In this document: positions 12,018 through 21,884 of the stretch, one piece after another
Layout: each line of letters starts with the position of its first letter
Numbering within the stretch: position 1 is the first letter of the stretch
Assembly: GCA_039602395.1 (NCBI GenBank)
Contig: JBCNJP010000024.1
Location: forward strand, 4,991,524-5,055,523
DNA from: Deinandra increscens subsp. villosa
Lineage: Eukaryota; Streptophyta; Magnoliopsida; Asterales; Asteraceae
Direction: 5' to 3'
DNA: 64,000 nt
The notes under the pieces: generated by a model
What the model was told of the DNA's origin: nothing
What the model saw: the letters and a program-made list of their open reading frames with translations, nothing else
Databases searched by the model: none
Made by a program: the position numbers and the translations under genes

Positions 12018-12335
12018 ACCCTCCGAACTTGCTCTGAACCTAGTCTGCCGTCCGAACCCTCACCGAACTTAGTCTGAACCTAAATCAGACTCCGAACGAG
12101 CTCCGAACCTTGTCCGAATCAACTACTAGCTCCGAACTCTCACCTAACCACCTCCGAGCCTTCACCGAACGAGATCCGAACCTATGAAGACTCCGATCTA
12201 CCTCCGAACCTCAAATCTCACCGAACCTAGACCGAGACACCATCGAACTCTCGCCGAACGCTCTCCGAGACACCTTCGAACCTCAAGTTTGGAGCGGTTA
12301 CTCCGAGCTTGCCCAGTAACCTCCGAACCTCGAAG
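12018..12335 (-). repeat. E2 leader array of TCCGAAC motifs
   Basis: About 12 exact CCGAAC copies (+ strand reading, usually tCCGAACc) and about nine one-base variants (CCGAGC, CTGAAC, TCGAAC) lie in ~320 bp between PBS and gag. The same word occurs in the LTR as the palindromic ggttcggccggtccgaac region. Spacing is irregular, so this is a motif cluster and not a simple tandem repeat. Confidence 0.85.
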
Positions 12336-12544
12336 ACATTTTTCGAAAACTCGTGAAAACGGACTGATTTTGATGAAACTCGATATAGTGGATCAGAAAA
12401 GTCGATAGGAAATGGTTTAGGAACAATTTTGACACAGAACACACGTCAAAAATGATTGAAAACACGTAATGAACCTCGAGAAACTTTCAAAAACGTTAAA
12501 AATTCCAAAAATAGCAACCACAGATCAGTAGAATGAACCAGAAT

Positions 12545-12556
12545 GCTCTGATACCA
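12545..12556 (-). other. E2 primer binding site
   Basis: GCTCTGATACCA on + is TGGTATCAGAGC on -, complementary to the 3' end of initiator tRNA-Met and two bases from the 5' LTR. It fixes the element orientation. Confidence 0.93.
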
Positions 12557-12558
12557 CT

Positions 12559-12908
12559 TGAAAATGCGTGAGCAACGGATCGTCTACTCGATCTAGCTAA
12601 TCGGACATCGAAACGTAAATAACCGATTGTTTTATTGATCAAACGAGAACAATTACAACCAGTAAACCACAGAGAATTGACACAGAGAAACACACTCAGA
12701 AACACACACTTAACAGTAATCTTGCACGCTTAGAACTCACAAACACAAAAACCAAACTACTATATATACCCGACTGGCCGAACTCCCACCGAACCCCAGG
12801 TTCGGCCGGTCCGAACTCCATGTTCGGACCAGGTTCGGCCAACCCTATATTGGCTTGAACTTGGTCTTCGTTCGATACTTCACACGACGCACATTTCAGG
12901 TATAAACA
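12559..12908 (-). repeat. E2 5' LTR
   Basis: This 350-bp LTR is the partner of 6727-7076, with TATATATA at 12761-12768. It would drive minus-strand transcription of gag. Confidence 0.93.
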
Positions 12909-13264
12909 GTCCGATCGGTTTTAAGGAGGCTTAGGGTTCGAATTTTGTAAAGAGATTGACTTGTTTACCAAGTCAATCTCTCCTATATATAGACCCTCCT
13001 TTTTACGATTAAGGGTTGCTAGTGTTTTTGGGCAATTTGGGTGATCTCGAAATTCTCCCTGAGAATTTCGAACAAAGGTGTAAGCAATCGGTGATCATAC
13101 AAGTGTTCTTTCTTCAAGTCTAATCGGTTTGTGTTTGTTACTTAGTGTTCATTATACTTTTCGATTACTGTTCTTTATTGCTTCTTGAATCAACTAGCTA
13201 AAACCGGATTCCGCACGGTTTTACTAGTCTCAGATATCGCGTGAGGGTTAGATTGATCCTTACA
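12909..13264 (+). repeat. E1 3' LTR, right piece, with TATA box and hairpins
   Basis: It begins with the right TSD copy GTCCG (12909-12913) followed by ATCGG. A perfect 12-bp hairpin (GAGATTGACTTG at 12952-12963 with its complement at 12969-12980) sits just before a TATA box at 12984-12991. A second hairpin, CGAAATTCTC-cct-GAGAATTTCG, lies near 13050-13072. The right end is an estimate. Confidence 0.65.
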
Positions 13265-14208
13265 AAAGAATTGACATCGAATCTCAATTGTGTATAATCG
13301 GTCACAATTCTCGTTTATGAGGCCGCAATAACATCGAATGTTTTATGCGATACGTTTAGCATCATTTATGCCCACCCTATTTACAAACATTTACGTTACG
13401 GTGATGAATGCTCTAATAATGCAACTGCTTGCAACTAGAGGAATAGTTATTCGAGGTGGCAACACGTGCAACTACGGTGCTGAAGGCTCCAATAATTGCA
13501 CCTTGGACAACACCCTACATGCCAAGTATGGTGCTGAAGGCTCCAATACTTATGTTTCGGTAAATGCAGCCTAAGTTGCGTTTGACCTGGGACGACGTTA
13601 ACTATTAATTAATAATTACCAGATAGGGATATTAAACCAATTTTAATATATTTATTTTTATCATTGATTGAGAACAAAAATCCCTATCATCACTCTGGAC
13701 ACTTTTATTAAATAACCTATTATCTAAAATTTGCCTAGGCGTTCGCGAATGATTTATATGTGTGTAATCGGCCATTAGGTCACTTAATCTTGCTAGAGCC
13801 TGAATAGCAAGATTAGTTAGGGTTAGGAGATATACACTTATATTTTAACTTTAAAACAACCACATGGTAGGCAACACTTGAGTCTTGTGTCATGTTATAG
13901 CTCCCACTGACCTCCTAGACTCCTCTTGGCTCCTTGTTGGATCTTTAGTCTTTGGTTTACTAAAGTGGAAAGTTTCCAGTATTGGAAAGTTTCCTAAAAT
14001 GGAAGATTACAAAAATAGAGACCCTAATTTTTAATTTTACAACTTTGAACCCGAAATATGGGCAACAAACCAAAACTGCTAAATTACAATAATGGGCCAA
14101 CAAATTGGGCCAACCCATAAACAATCACAACAACCATAAAATTTAAACAAATTTAAATACGAAGGTCGGGCCGAAACACACATATATTTAATTATTTATA
14201 TATTTTCG

Positions 14209-14246
<38 letters not shown>

Positions 14247-14352
14247 TATCAAATAATTAAAATAAATTAAATTTGCGATCTAGGATTAAATCGAAATCAT
14301 GAATAACCAGTTAAATTAATAGACCGGTTCTAGATCGCGTGCGGTGATTAGG
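13265..14352. other. Unassigned AT-rich sequence between E1 and the next LTR
   Basis: I recognise no gene. A phrase ggtgctgaaggctccaata occurs twice near 13480 and 13530. A TA microsatellite lies at ~14213-14240. The part next to the PBS at 14353 may be the leader of the truncated minus-strand copia element to its right. Confidence 0.4.
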
Positions 14353-14364
14353 GCTCTGATACCA
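14353..14364 (-). other. Copia primer binding site next to a lone LTR
   Basis: GCTCTGATACCA on + is the complement of an initiator tRNA-Met primer site and lies four bases from the LTR that starts TGGGATTTAC. Confidence 0.85.
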
Positions 14365-14368
14365 TTTT

Positions 14369-14461
14369 TGGGATTTACTGTGGTGTTCGAGTTCCCGTTT
14401 AGTAATAATTGTTTACTAAACATAAATATATATACATACATATATAAATATATATACATAC

Positions 14462-14502
<41 letters not shown>

Positions 14503-15974
14503 ACCTGATAAATATATATTAACAGATTAACGCAGCGAAAATAATAATTTATATAAAACGTGAAAACCGTTACAAGATCAAATCACCAGTTACACGCAAA
14601 CACGAAAAATGAATACATAAAAAAAAATTAATATCTAAATAAATATATTTTAGATATACCTTTGTCGGATCCGAACAACCGTTCGAGACGCCGGGATTCA
14701 ACGTGTCGATACTAGGATTGAACGAGACAGTTAACTCGAACTGGCGAGTCAAATCAGCAACAATCTTCTCGGAGTTATCATGTTGATTTCTTCGTCACCA
14801 AGAAACGGGGTGACCGGTGGATCTTGATCCATGAATTCTGGCATAGGCGGAATCGTCCCGAAACACAAACCGGAGTCGGGGTTGGAAACCTCGTGCTCAA
14901 CGGTTGACACCGGCGCTACGGTGGCCGGCGGTGGCGATGCTCCGGTTGCCGGAGGCAGGGCGGTGACGGTGGGTTGAGAGCACATCACCAGATAGAGCAG
15001 TGTAGGCCACGGCCGAGACGGGATTGAAGAAAGAGGCGCAACGGCAGTCGGCGGCGGTGAACCATCAGAAAAAGTGGCGGTAGTGGCGGTTGTTCGCAAG
15101 ACAGCAACGGCAGAGGTGGTTATGGTGGCGGCGATGGGTGTCGGCGACGGTATGATGGTAGGACGGGGTAGCGGTGGCGAACGGTGGCTAAGGGTGGCAG
15201 ACAACAGCAGCGGGCAGTAGTGGCTGCGGTGGTTGCAGCGGCGGACCGAGGAAGGCCGGTCGAGGGCGGCGGCCGACCGGGGGGTGCTGGCCGAGATCGC
15301 GGAGAGAGGGAGACCAGAGAGAGGTTTGGGGTTATGTTTTTAGGCTTATGGATTGATTACTCTAAAATCTCTTGGATCAGTTATATTTATAACCGATCCT
15401 TAACCTATGTGAATCAAATTCAAACTGATTATTTTTCTCAATTATCTCTTTTTAAATAAAACTTTTATTTTAACCTCTCATTTATCCACTAACTAATTAA
15501 TTATCTGATTTATTTAAATTCATAATTTAAATAAATACAATTAATTATTAATTAACCTATTTATTTAATTACCTAAACTAATTTAGTAATTAAATAATTA
15601 TCCATCAAATTACTAATCTTAGTAATTAAGTTTCGTTCGGTTACCAATTACTAAATTAATCGGATTTCTTGACACGTTTACCCCAGCGTAACACTTACAG
15701 GTCAATGACCAGGCCGATCACGTTAATTTATCGGATCTGGACATACAAAATCCAATTGTTCAGATACTGCTAAGGTATATGTAATCTGCTATTAGATAGG
15801 TTTCAGTTTTCTCAAGTATTCGTGTGATTTAGGTAATCTGATCCTGTTACTATTTTAATTTATCCGTAAGTTTATTAAATTCTGCTGTGTAACTGATTTT
15901 TGAATCTATTAAAACCGTATTAGTAAATATGTATTTTGAAAATGGGAAACCCAGATACCCTGTAAAACCCAACA
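14369..15974 (-). repeat. 1.6-kb LTR of a truncated minus-strand copia element
   Basis: On + it begins TGGGATTTAC and ends GTAAAACCCAACA, so on the minus strand it reads TGTTGGGTTTTAC...GTAAATCCCA with short terminal inverted repeats. The PBS at 14353-14364 shows that this is the 5' LTR. The rest of the element is missing. A TA/CATA microsatellite (14420-14502) and a CpG-rich block (14860-15300) lie inside. The CpG-rich block gives long open frames on both strands (14749-15204 and 15184-15459) that I regard as compositional. Confidence 0.72.
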
Positions 15975-16297
15975 GTAGTTACTAGTTAAAAAATGACCTA
16001 CTTCCATAAACAACCCTGTCACACCTTTGTCACATTCTCACTTGGTTTTTGTGACCTTTGCATAGAAGATCACATACTTTGGTCATACTAAAATATAACA
16101 TGTGTGACAATAATGAGTCACATTTCAAAGAATGTGACCAAATGTCACCATCTGCTAAGGGTTTTGTTTGATATATGGATTTTTTTGTGATTGTTTTTAT
16201 ATGAGACTATAGATAAACATATGGTCACATGAATCAATTGTTTATATGGTTGTATCTTAGAGCACATTTAGTAACATGAATTCAATGTAGCTAAATC
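15975..16297. mobile_element. Left remnant of an older element hosting the CACTA insertion
   Basis: The segment is rich in GTGAC/GTCAC words, as is 29958-30545 on the other side of the CACTA. I read the two as one element split by the insertion. Its own terminal repeats were not identified. Confidence 0.4.
16295..16297. other. CACTA target site duplication, left (ATC)
   Basis: ATC here and at 29958-29960 flank the two CACTA ends. Three-bp duplications are the rule for this superfamily. Confidence 0.8.
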
Positions 16298-16327
16298 CAC
16301 TACGTCAAAATTCACTTTTGGCCACGG
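16298..16327 (+). repeat. CACTA left terminal inverted repeat
   Basis: The first 13 bases match the right end at 12 positions, and a second block, CTTTGGCCACGG-like, matches at 11 of 12. Five middle bases differ. Confidence 0.85.
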
Positions 16328-16544
16328 AAAAAAACCGTGACCAAAGGTGTTTGGTCACATGTTTTTTTCATTCCAATCGACACCAAAGGTCCCATCCTCT
16401 TATATACCCTACGGCCACATTACAATATCAGTGGCTGAAGCCTCCTAGAAGCGTGGCTAAAGGGTACCAATATTTGTTGTTGTAATCAAACAATTCTTCC
16501 GAAAAGCGTGGCCAAAGGGTCCCAAATGCCATATGTGTTTGTTT

Positions 16545-17400
16545 AACGTGGCCTTTGGTATTATATAGTCACGTATATTTGTGTTTTAGCCACATATGTT
16601 ATAAAAAAACGTGGCCAAATGGGTTGCTGAAATTATAATTTTTGTCCCAACACGCGTGGCAAAGGGTGGCAACGGCCACATTAAAATATGAATAGTGTGG
16701 CCTTTGGTATTATATGGTCACATATATTTGTGTTTTAGCCACATATGATATGAAAAAATGTGGCCAAATGGGTTGCTGAAATCATACATTTTGTCCCAAT
16801 ACGCGTGGCCAAAGGGTAGCAACGGCCATATTAAAATATAAAAAGCGTGGCCTTTGGTATTATATGGTCACATATATTTGTGTTTTAGCCACATATATTT
16901 GGAAAAAACAAAGTGGCCAAAGGGTAGTTAAAATCAGATATTTTGTCCCATTACGCGTGGCCAAAGGATGGCAACGGCCACGTTAAAATATAAAAAGTGT
17001 GGTTTTTGGTATTATATGGTCACGTATATTTGTGTTTTAGACACATATATTTGAAAAAACAAAAGTGGCCAAAGGGTATTGAAATCATACATTTTGTCCC
17101 AATACGCGTGGCTAAAGGGTGGCAATGGCAACGTTAAAATATAAAAAGTGTGGCCTTTGGTATTATATGGTCACGTATATTTGTGTTTTAGCCACATATA
17201 TTTGGAAAAAAAAAAGTGCCCAAAGGGTAGTTGAAATCAGATATTTTGTCCCAATACGCGTGGCCAAAGGGTGGCAATGGCCACGATAAAATATAAAAAG
17301 TGTGGCCTTTGGTATTATATGGTCACGTATATTTGTGTTTTAGCCACATATATTTGGGAAGAAGAAAAAGTGACCAAAAGATTGTTGAAATCAGATGGGT
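16545..17400 (+). repeat. Six ~151-bp tandem repeats in the CACTA subterminal region
   Basis: The phrase gcctttggtattatatggtc recurs at about 16551, 16700, 16850, 17002, 17154 and 17305, a period of ~150-152 bp. Each unit carries GTGGCCAAAGGG and its near inverse. Such repeats normally bind the element's own transposase accessory protein. Confidence 0.88.
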
Positions 17401-17653
17401 CCTTGCTATAGGCGTGGCCAATTTAAAAGCTATTACAAATTATTAATTACAAATCATATAAAATTCAATTACAAATCAAATACAAATGAAATACAAATAA
17501 AAATTTAAAGAAAATTACACTGCATACAAGCATTATTCTCAATTTAAATTTCAATCCGGGAGCCAACAACACTACCACGTGGTCTTCATCTTCAACTGTC
17601 CAGATTTGAGTTTAATTAGGACCATATTTTCCTGTATTCCTTCCTATACCAAA

Positions 17654-17655
<2 letters not shown>

Positions 17656-17710
<55 letters not shown>
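17656..17710. repeat. TA microsatellite
   Basis: A run of about 27 TA dinucleotides inside the CACTA. Confidence 0.95.
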
Positions 17711-17712
<2 letters not shown>

Positions 17713-18309
17713 ATTGGTAATTAGGTTATGAAAATTGATCATAATATATATAGTAATTTTGAAATACTTACCACCATGATAAATATGGACTGAGGAGTCC
17801 CATTATATTACAAGTAGTATGAGTCATCAGGTCCTACAATTCAATTGATTTCCAGATGAATATTAGATATCCAGGTGAACTTAAAACATCCGGATGAACA
17901 TCACATTAAGTTCCGGATCAACTTCAAAGTCAGTTGATCTTTGTTTGGTACACATCTCACCATTTGTTCCAACAATGCCTAGCTAGCCCAAGTGTTTGAA
18001 GTACCAAATAACATTTATAATGGGACTACATGACATTACCAAACAGATTACTATGAAACAATGGAATGAAACTTGACTGGAAAATATTTACCTTTTTCTT
18101 TTCAACCGCTTCAGACGAGGTTGATCGACCACCAATTTCACGCCCTACAGTTCAATTAGTTACTTTATGTAAATGAGCAATCAAACCGATAATGAGTTTG
18201 ACAAATACTAATCGTTGTGTGTATGTCAGCATGATTAGTGATGTGGCTAGATCCAACAAAAATCTCCTTAGAATTAACCTAGAACAATGTTTTTGAATTG
18301 GTAAAAAGT

Positions 18310-18560
18310 TAGAGCAGAATAATGACACGGACCTATCATGAAAGTATTTATTCTATTTTTTTAATCTAACATAAGTTGTTCCAGTTTTATTCATAAGATA
18401 ATGTATATACTCTATTTTTTTCATATTAACATACATTTTCAATGAATCATAGCAGAGCTCCATTTAACTCATAACTTTGTTCTTACATGAAGTATATATT
18501 CATATGTACAAGGAACTTGCATCTATTTGTGTTCTTCAGGAACAAGAGTTCATCCGGATT
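18310..18560 (+). repeat. Internal repeat matching the 3' end of the CACTA ORF3 copy
   Basis: Blocks such as gcagaataatgacacggacc, gttccagttttattcata and ttcaatgaatcatagcag recur in order at 25830-26130, and partly at 26340-26440. This copy lacks the middle that is present at 25860-25960. Confidence 0.75.
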
Positions 18561-18939
18561 GTGTTCTTCAGGAACAAGAGTGTATGTTATTATAAGGTAC
18601 TTGAGAATAGTATGACTAAGTTATAAGAATTTACCTCTGTAGATGCTAGAGCATTAAGTTGGTGTGGTAACGGTGTTCCAAGTGCAGATACATGAGCTAT
18701 AAGAAGATCAAGTTTTTTCTTCGATTCTTGAATCTTCAAGAAAAGGGCCTTAACTTGTTCATTTTTTCATCCCTAAGAAGTCTCTCCTCTTTAAGTTCGA
18801 ACTCAAGTTTTTCCAATTGACCATCAGTGTTGTTGGATCGATCCTTGAATTTTGTACAATTAACATAATGTAGTTAGATGCTTTTTAACAAAGTACATAA
18901 ATAGGAAAGCATGCAGACCCTGTTGATTCATTATCTCTT

Positions 18940-19393
18940 AATTAGTTCTTAGTTATTAGTATATCATATAAAAAACCTATTGACTAATTATTTGATATGT
19001 TATACACAAATTGAAGACATCTAAAGGGAAGAGCGGAACACATCATGTCTTCAGTGGATATAAACAAACAGTTCACCATTTCTAGCAAAGTAGAAGATGC
19101 ATGACATTAAAATTCTTCTATTCTTCTACAGTGGATTTAAACTACAATTTCTTTATTTTGTATCCCTCTAACATGAACCTACAAAAAATGTTGGAAACAT
19201 TCCTATATTTGTCCTCCAGGATCATTTCCTAGCTAGTAATGACCAGAGTAACGTAAATTAGTTCTTAGTTATTAATATATCACATAAAGACCCTATTGAC
19301 TAATTATTTGATATGTTATACACAAATTAAAGACATCTAAAGGGAAGAGCGGAACACATCATGTCTTTAGTAGATATAAACAAACAATTCACC
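18940..19393 (+). repeat. Direct duplication of ~140-155 bp, two copies
   Basis: The segment at about 18940-19096 (ttagttcttagttattagta ... agcggaacacatcatgtctt) recurs at about 19255-19393 with a few substitutions and one indel. Confidence 0.85.
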
Positions 19394-20040
19394 ATTTCTA
19401 GCAGTGTACATAAAGAAGAAAGGAGGTTCACCAGTAACATGAATCTACAAACATGTGCATATGCTTGACCTCAACTTTCCTAACATAAAAATAACTAATT
19501 TAGCATGCTCCCCCAGTCATTTAAGAAGGTAAATAACTAATTTAGCATAAAATGAATGGGTTGAAATGAATGGAGAGGATTTCTGCAATATATACCCCAT
19601 TCTAATTAATTCTGTATGAAACAAAATTTTATCGATCTGTAACTGTAACTGTACACAAATACAGGGATCCCAAGGTAAACGTGTATCAATAATAAACAAA
19701 ACAAACAATTTTATGAAAACAGATTGTAATTAATGAAACCGAATAACTTGACAATTACCGTTTTCTGGACTGATTGGTCTCCCAAATCACATGGAATTCT
19801 GAAGAATCGCTAGCGCTGTCTGTTGAAGCTATTCGTTGTTGAAGCTCCATGGAAGATGTGAATGATATGGATGAGAAAGAAGACCCCGTTATTTGTTGGA
19901 GGCGTTTAACTGGAAATTTTCTGATAAAGTGAGAGGGAAAAGTATATGATGAATCGATAATAAGTAAATTTAGTTCGAAATTTTGGGTGTAATTTGAACT
20001 AATGGTGGGAAATTTAAATTTTTTGGTGAAAATTTTTAAT

Positions 20041-20640
20041 TAAAAGGGGGGGGGGGGGATTGTTCAAACTGATAATAAAACCCAAAATTAATATAAACAA
20101 TATGTATATTAAACATAATTAAACCTAAAATTAAACATAAACATAATAATTAATTAATTATATGTCTCCACGTTTCTCTTCCGGCGGGTTCTTCTTCAAG
20201 ATGAACTTCATCATCAAGTTCGTAAAGTCTTCAAGTCACTCTTCTTGTGGGTTTGCAAGTTCTTCTTCAAGATGAGCTTCATCCTCTTGAGGTGTTGAAA
20301 TAACGAGATTGTGAAATTGTACGAGTACATAAATTTCAATTGACATAACTGTGATCCTTTAAGCAGATCTGGACGACGATCGGAGTTAAAAGCCCTAACA
20401 AAATTATGTTTTAATATTAATTTTATTATTTTCTTTTAGATATAATAAACAAGATTTTAATAACACGTGCTTTGTGGCCATGATAACGCAACTACAAAAA
20501 ACGGTGACATTACTAAAACACAACTCAAAAATGAAAATGATAAATTACTATGCAATTCAGAACAAAAATATGAAAAGACCGCCATGTTGCGAATTTCTCA
20601 TGTATAATAATTTTTGTTTCCAAAAAAATTAAACGACGTC
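20041..20640. other. CACTA interior, no gene recognised
   Basis: It contains a G homopolymer at 20045-20060 and AT-rich sequence. Nothing codes convincingly. Confidence 0.5.
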
Positions 20641-21665
20641 CAATTAGGATGGTGAGGAGCAATTAGGACCAACCAAACTAATGAGGACTAAATACTGACA
20701 ATTAGCGTCATTTAGGATACTTTAGTGAAGACCAGTTATGGTCAATTAATATGGTCAATGAATACGAATTAGGACCGATTCAATGAGAAGGCCGATTATG
20801 CTCATAGGACTGATAAGGACGGAGCATGAAGGAAGTGACTAATGAGGATCAATGATCAAGTATGACCAATTAGGACTAATTGGGCCAATTAGTTTGAATG
20901 AGCACCAATGATACCAAGAAGGGTAAATCAGGGTTAGTGATGGTCGATTAAGACCAACTAGGTTCAATTAGGGTCAATGAGGACCCATTAGAACCAATGA
21001 TGGTCAATTATGCTCGATTAGGACCAATAAGGATGAATTATGACTTATTAGGGCCAGTTAGGACAGATGAGGTTTAGACAGAATAGGTACCAATATGGCT
21101 AAATTCGGGTTAATGAGGAGCAATTTCCATAGTTTGGACCAATAAGGACCAATTAGTGTCAGTTAGCCTCAATAGGGACCAAATAGACTCATCGAGGACC
21201 ATTTACTTTGAAGTACAACAAATTTGAGTCAATTAGGCCTAATTGACCCCAATTGATTATAATTGGTCCTAAATGAGCCTAATTGGTCGTAATTGACGGT
21301 AAGTGGATTCATTAAACCTAACCGAGCCTAATAGACTATAATTGACCTTCATTGGCCCTAACTCATCCTAACTGAGTGTTCACTGGCCCTCATTGGTACT
21401 CATTTGTCATAAATGACCATGATTGACCTTAATTCAGTCTATTGGTCCTCATTGAGCGTAATTGGCCCTTAATCGGCCTAATAGACCCTAATTGGTCATA
21501 TTTGGTCCTCATAAGGCGTCATTGAGCAAAATCGACCCTCGTTAGTTATAACTGGTCTTCATCATTGACCCTAATTGATCCTCATTAAACCAAATTGACC
21601 CTAATTTACCCTAATTGGGCCTCGTGGCTTTGTTGGTCCTAATTGTTCCTAAATTAATAATATTA
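20640..21665. repeat. 1-kb degenerate inverted array of GACCAATTAGGAC-like words
   Basis: From ~20640 to ~21220 the text is a loose array of gaccaattaggac, ggtcaattag and aatgaggacc. From ~21230 to ~21665 it becomes the reverse complement form (cctaattggtcc, taattgacc, tcattggtc). The switch lies around 21220-21245. Word spacing is irregular (~12-16 nt). The two halves could fold into a long imperfect hairpin. Confidence 0.8.
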
Positions 21666-21884
21666 TTCTAAACCAAATTAAATAATCAAAAATTTCCCCC
21701 ATCCCAATTTCAACAAAATGGGCAAACTCCAATAACTTCCCCTGTTTTAATTCTTAGGGTTCATTGTGATCCAGAAGAACCGCCGTTAGTATAAAACTGC
21801 ATTTTCGAAAAACAGTTACCCTCTATTTTCTCTACAGGTTTCTAATTGGCGATAACCTAAACCTTAATCTCTAATTTCTCACAA

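Larger units (their letters stand above)
6727..12908 (-). mobile_element. E2: gag-only non-autonomous copia retrotransposon
   Basis: This 6182-bp element lies on the minus strand: 5' LTR 12908-12559, PBS 12556-12545, motif-rich leader, gag 11995-8780, post-pol-type noncoding region, polypurine tract and 3' LTR 7076-6727. The LTRs are both 350 bp and differ at only 2 positions by my reading. Protease, integrase, RT and RNase H are absent: the sequence goes straight from the gag end into a region homologous to the post-pol region of E4. A perfect 5-bp TSD shows that it inserted as a unit. Confidence 0.92.
1..13264 (+). mobile_element. Ty1/copia Sirevirus-like retrotransposon E1, 3' part, interrupted by E2
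   Basis: The element enters from the left edge inside pol and runs through pol, a post-pol noncoding region with stem-loops, a spliced third ORF, a polypurine tract and a 3' LTR starting TGTAGAGTCC at 6615. That LTR is split by E2 (6727-12908) and resumes at 12909. Its right end is uncertain; I place it at a TTACA near 13264 because E3 LTRs also end that way. The 5' LTR, gag and integrase lie outside the window, so E1 cannot be dated or its TSD checked. An ORF after pol is typical of the Sirevirus/Maximus lineage. Confidence 0.85.
18092..19850 (-). pseudogene. Split gene remnant in the CACTA, transposase-accessory-like
   Basis: Three exon-like pieces with plausible splice sites lie on the minus strand: 19850-19759 (starts MELQQRIASTDSASD, donor GTAATT), 18843-18635 (coiled-coil text LEKLEFELKEERLLRDEKM, acceptor CAAG, donor GTAAAT) and 18144-18092 (REIGGRSTSSEAVEKKK). 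A frame break near 18765 shows decay. The Lys/Glu coiled coil resembles C-terminal parts of CACTA-associated plant transposase proteins, but no catalytic domain is visible, so the assignment is tentative. Confidence 0.4.

Noticed and set aside
14749..15459. Long ORFs on both strands in a CpG-rich block
   Set aside because: Ser/Pro/Thr-rich text on one strand and Ala/Gly/Arg-rich text on the other are compositional; the block lies inside an LTR and shows no domain.
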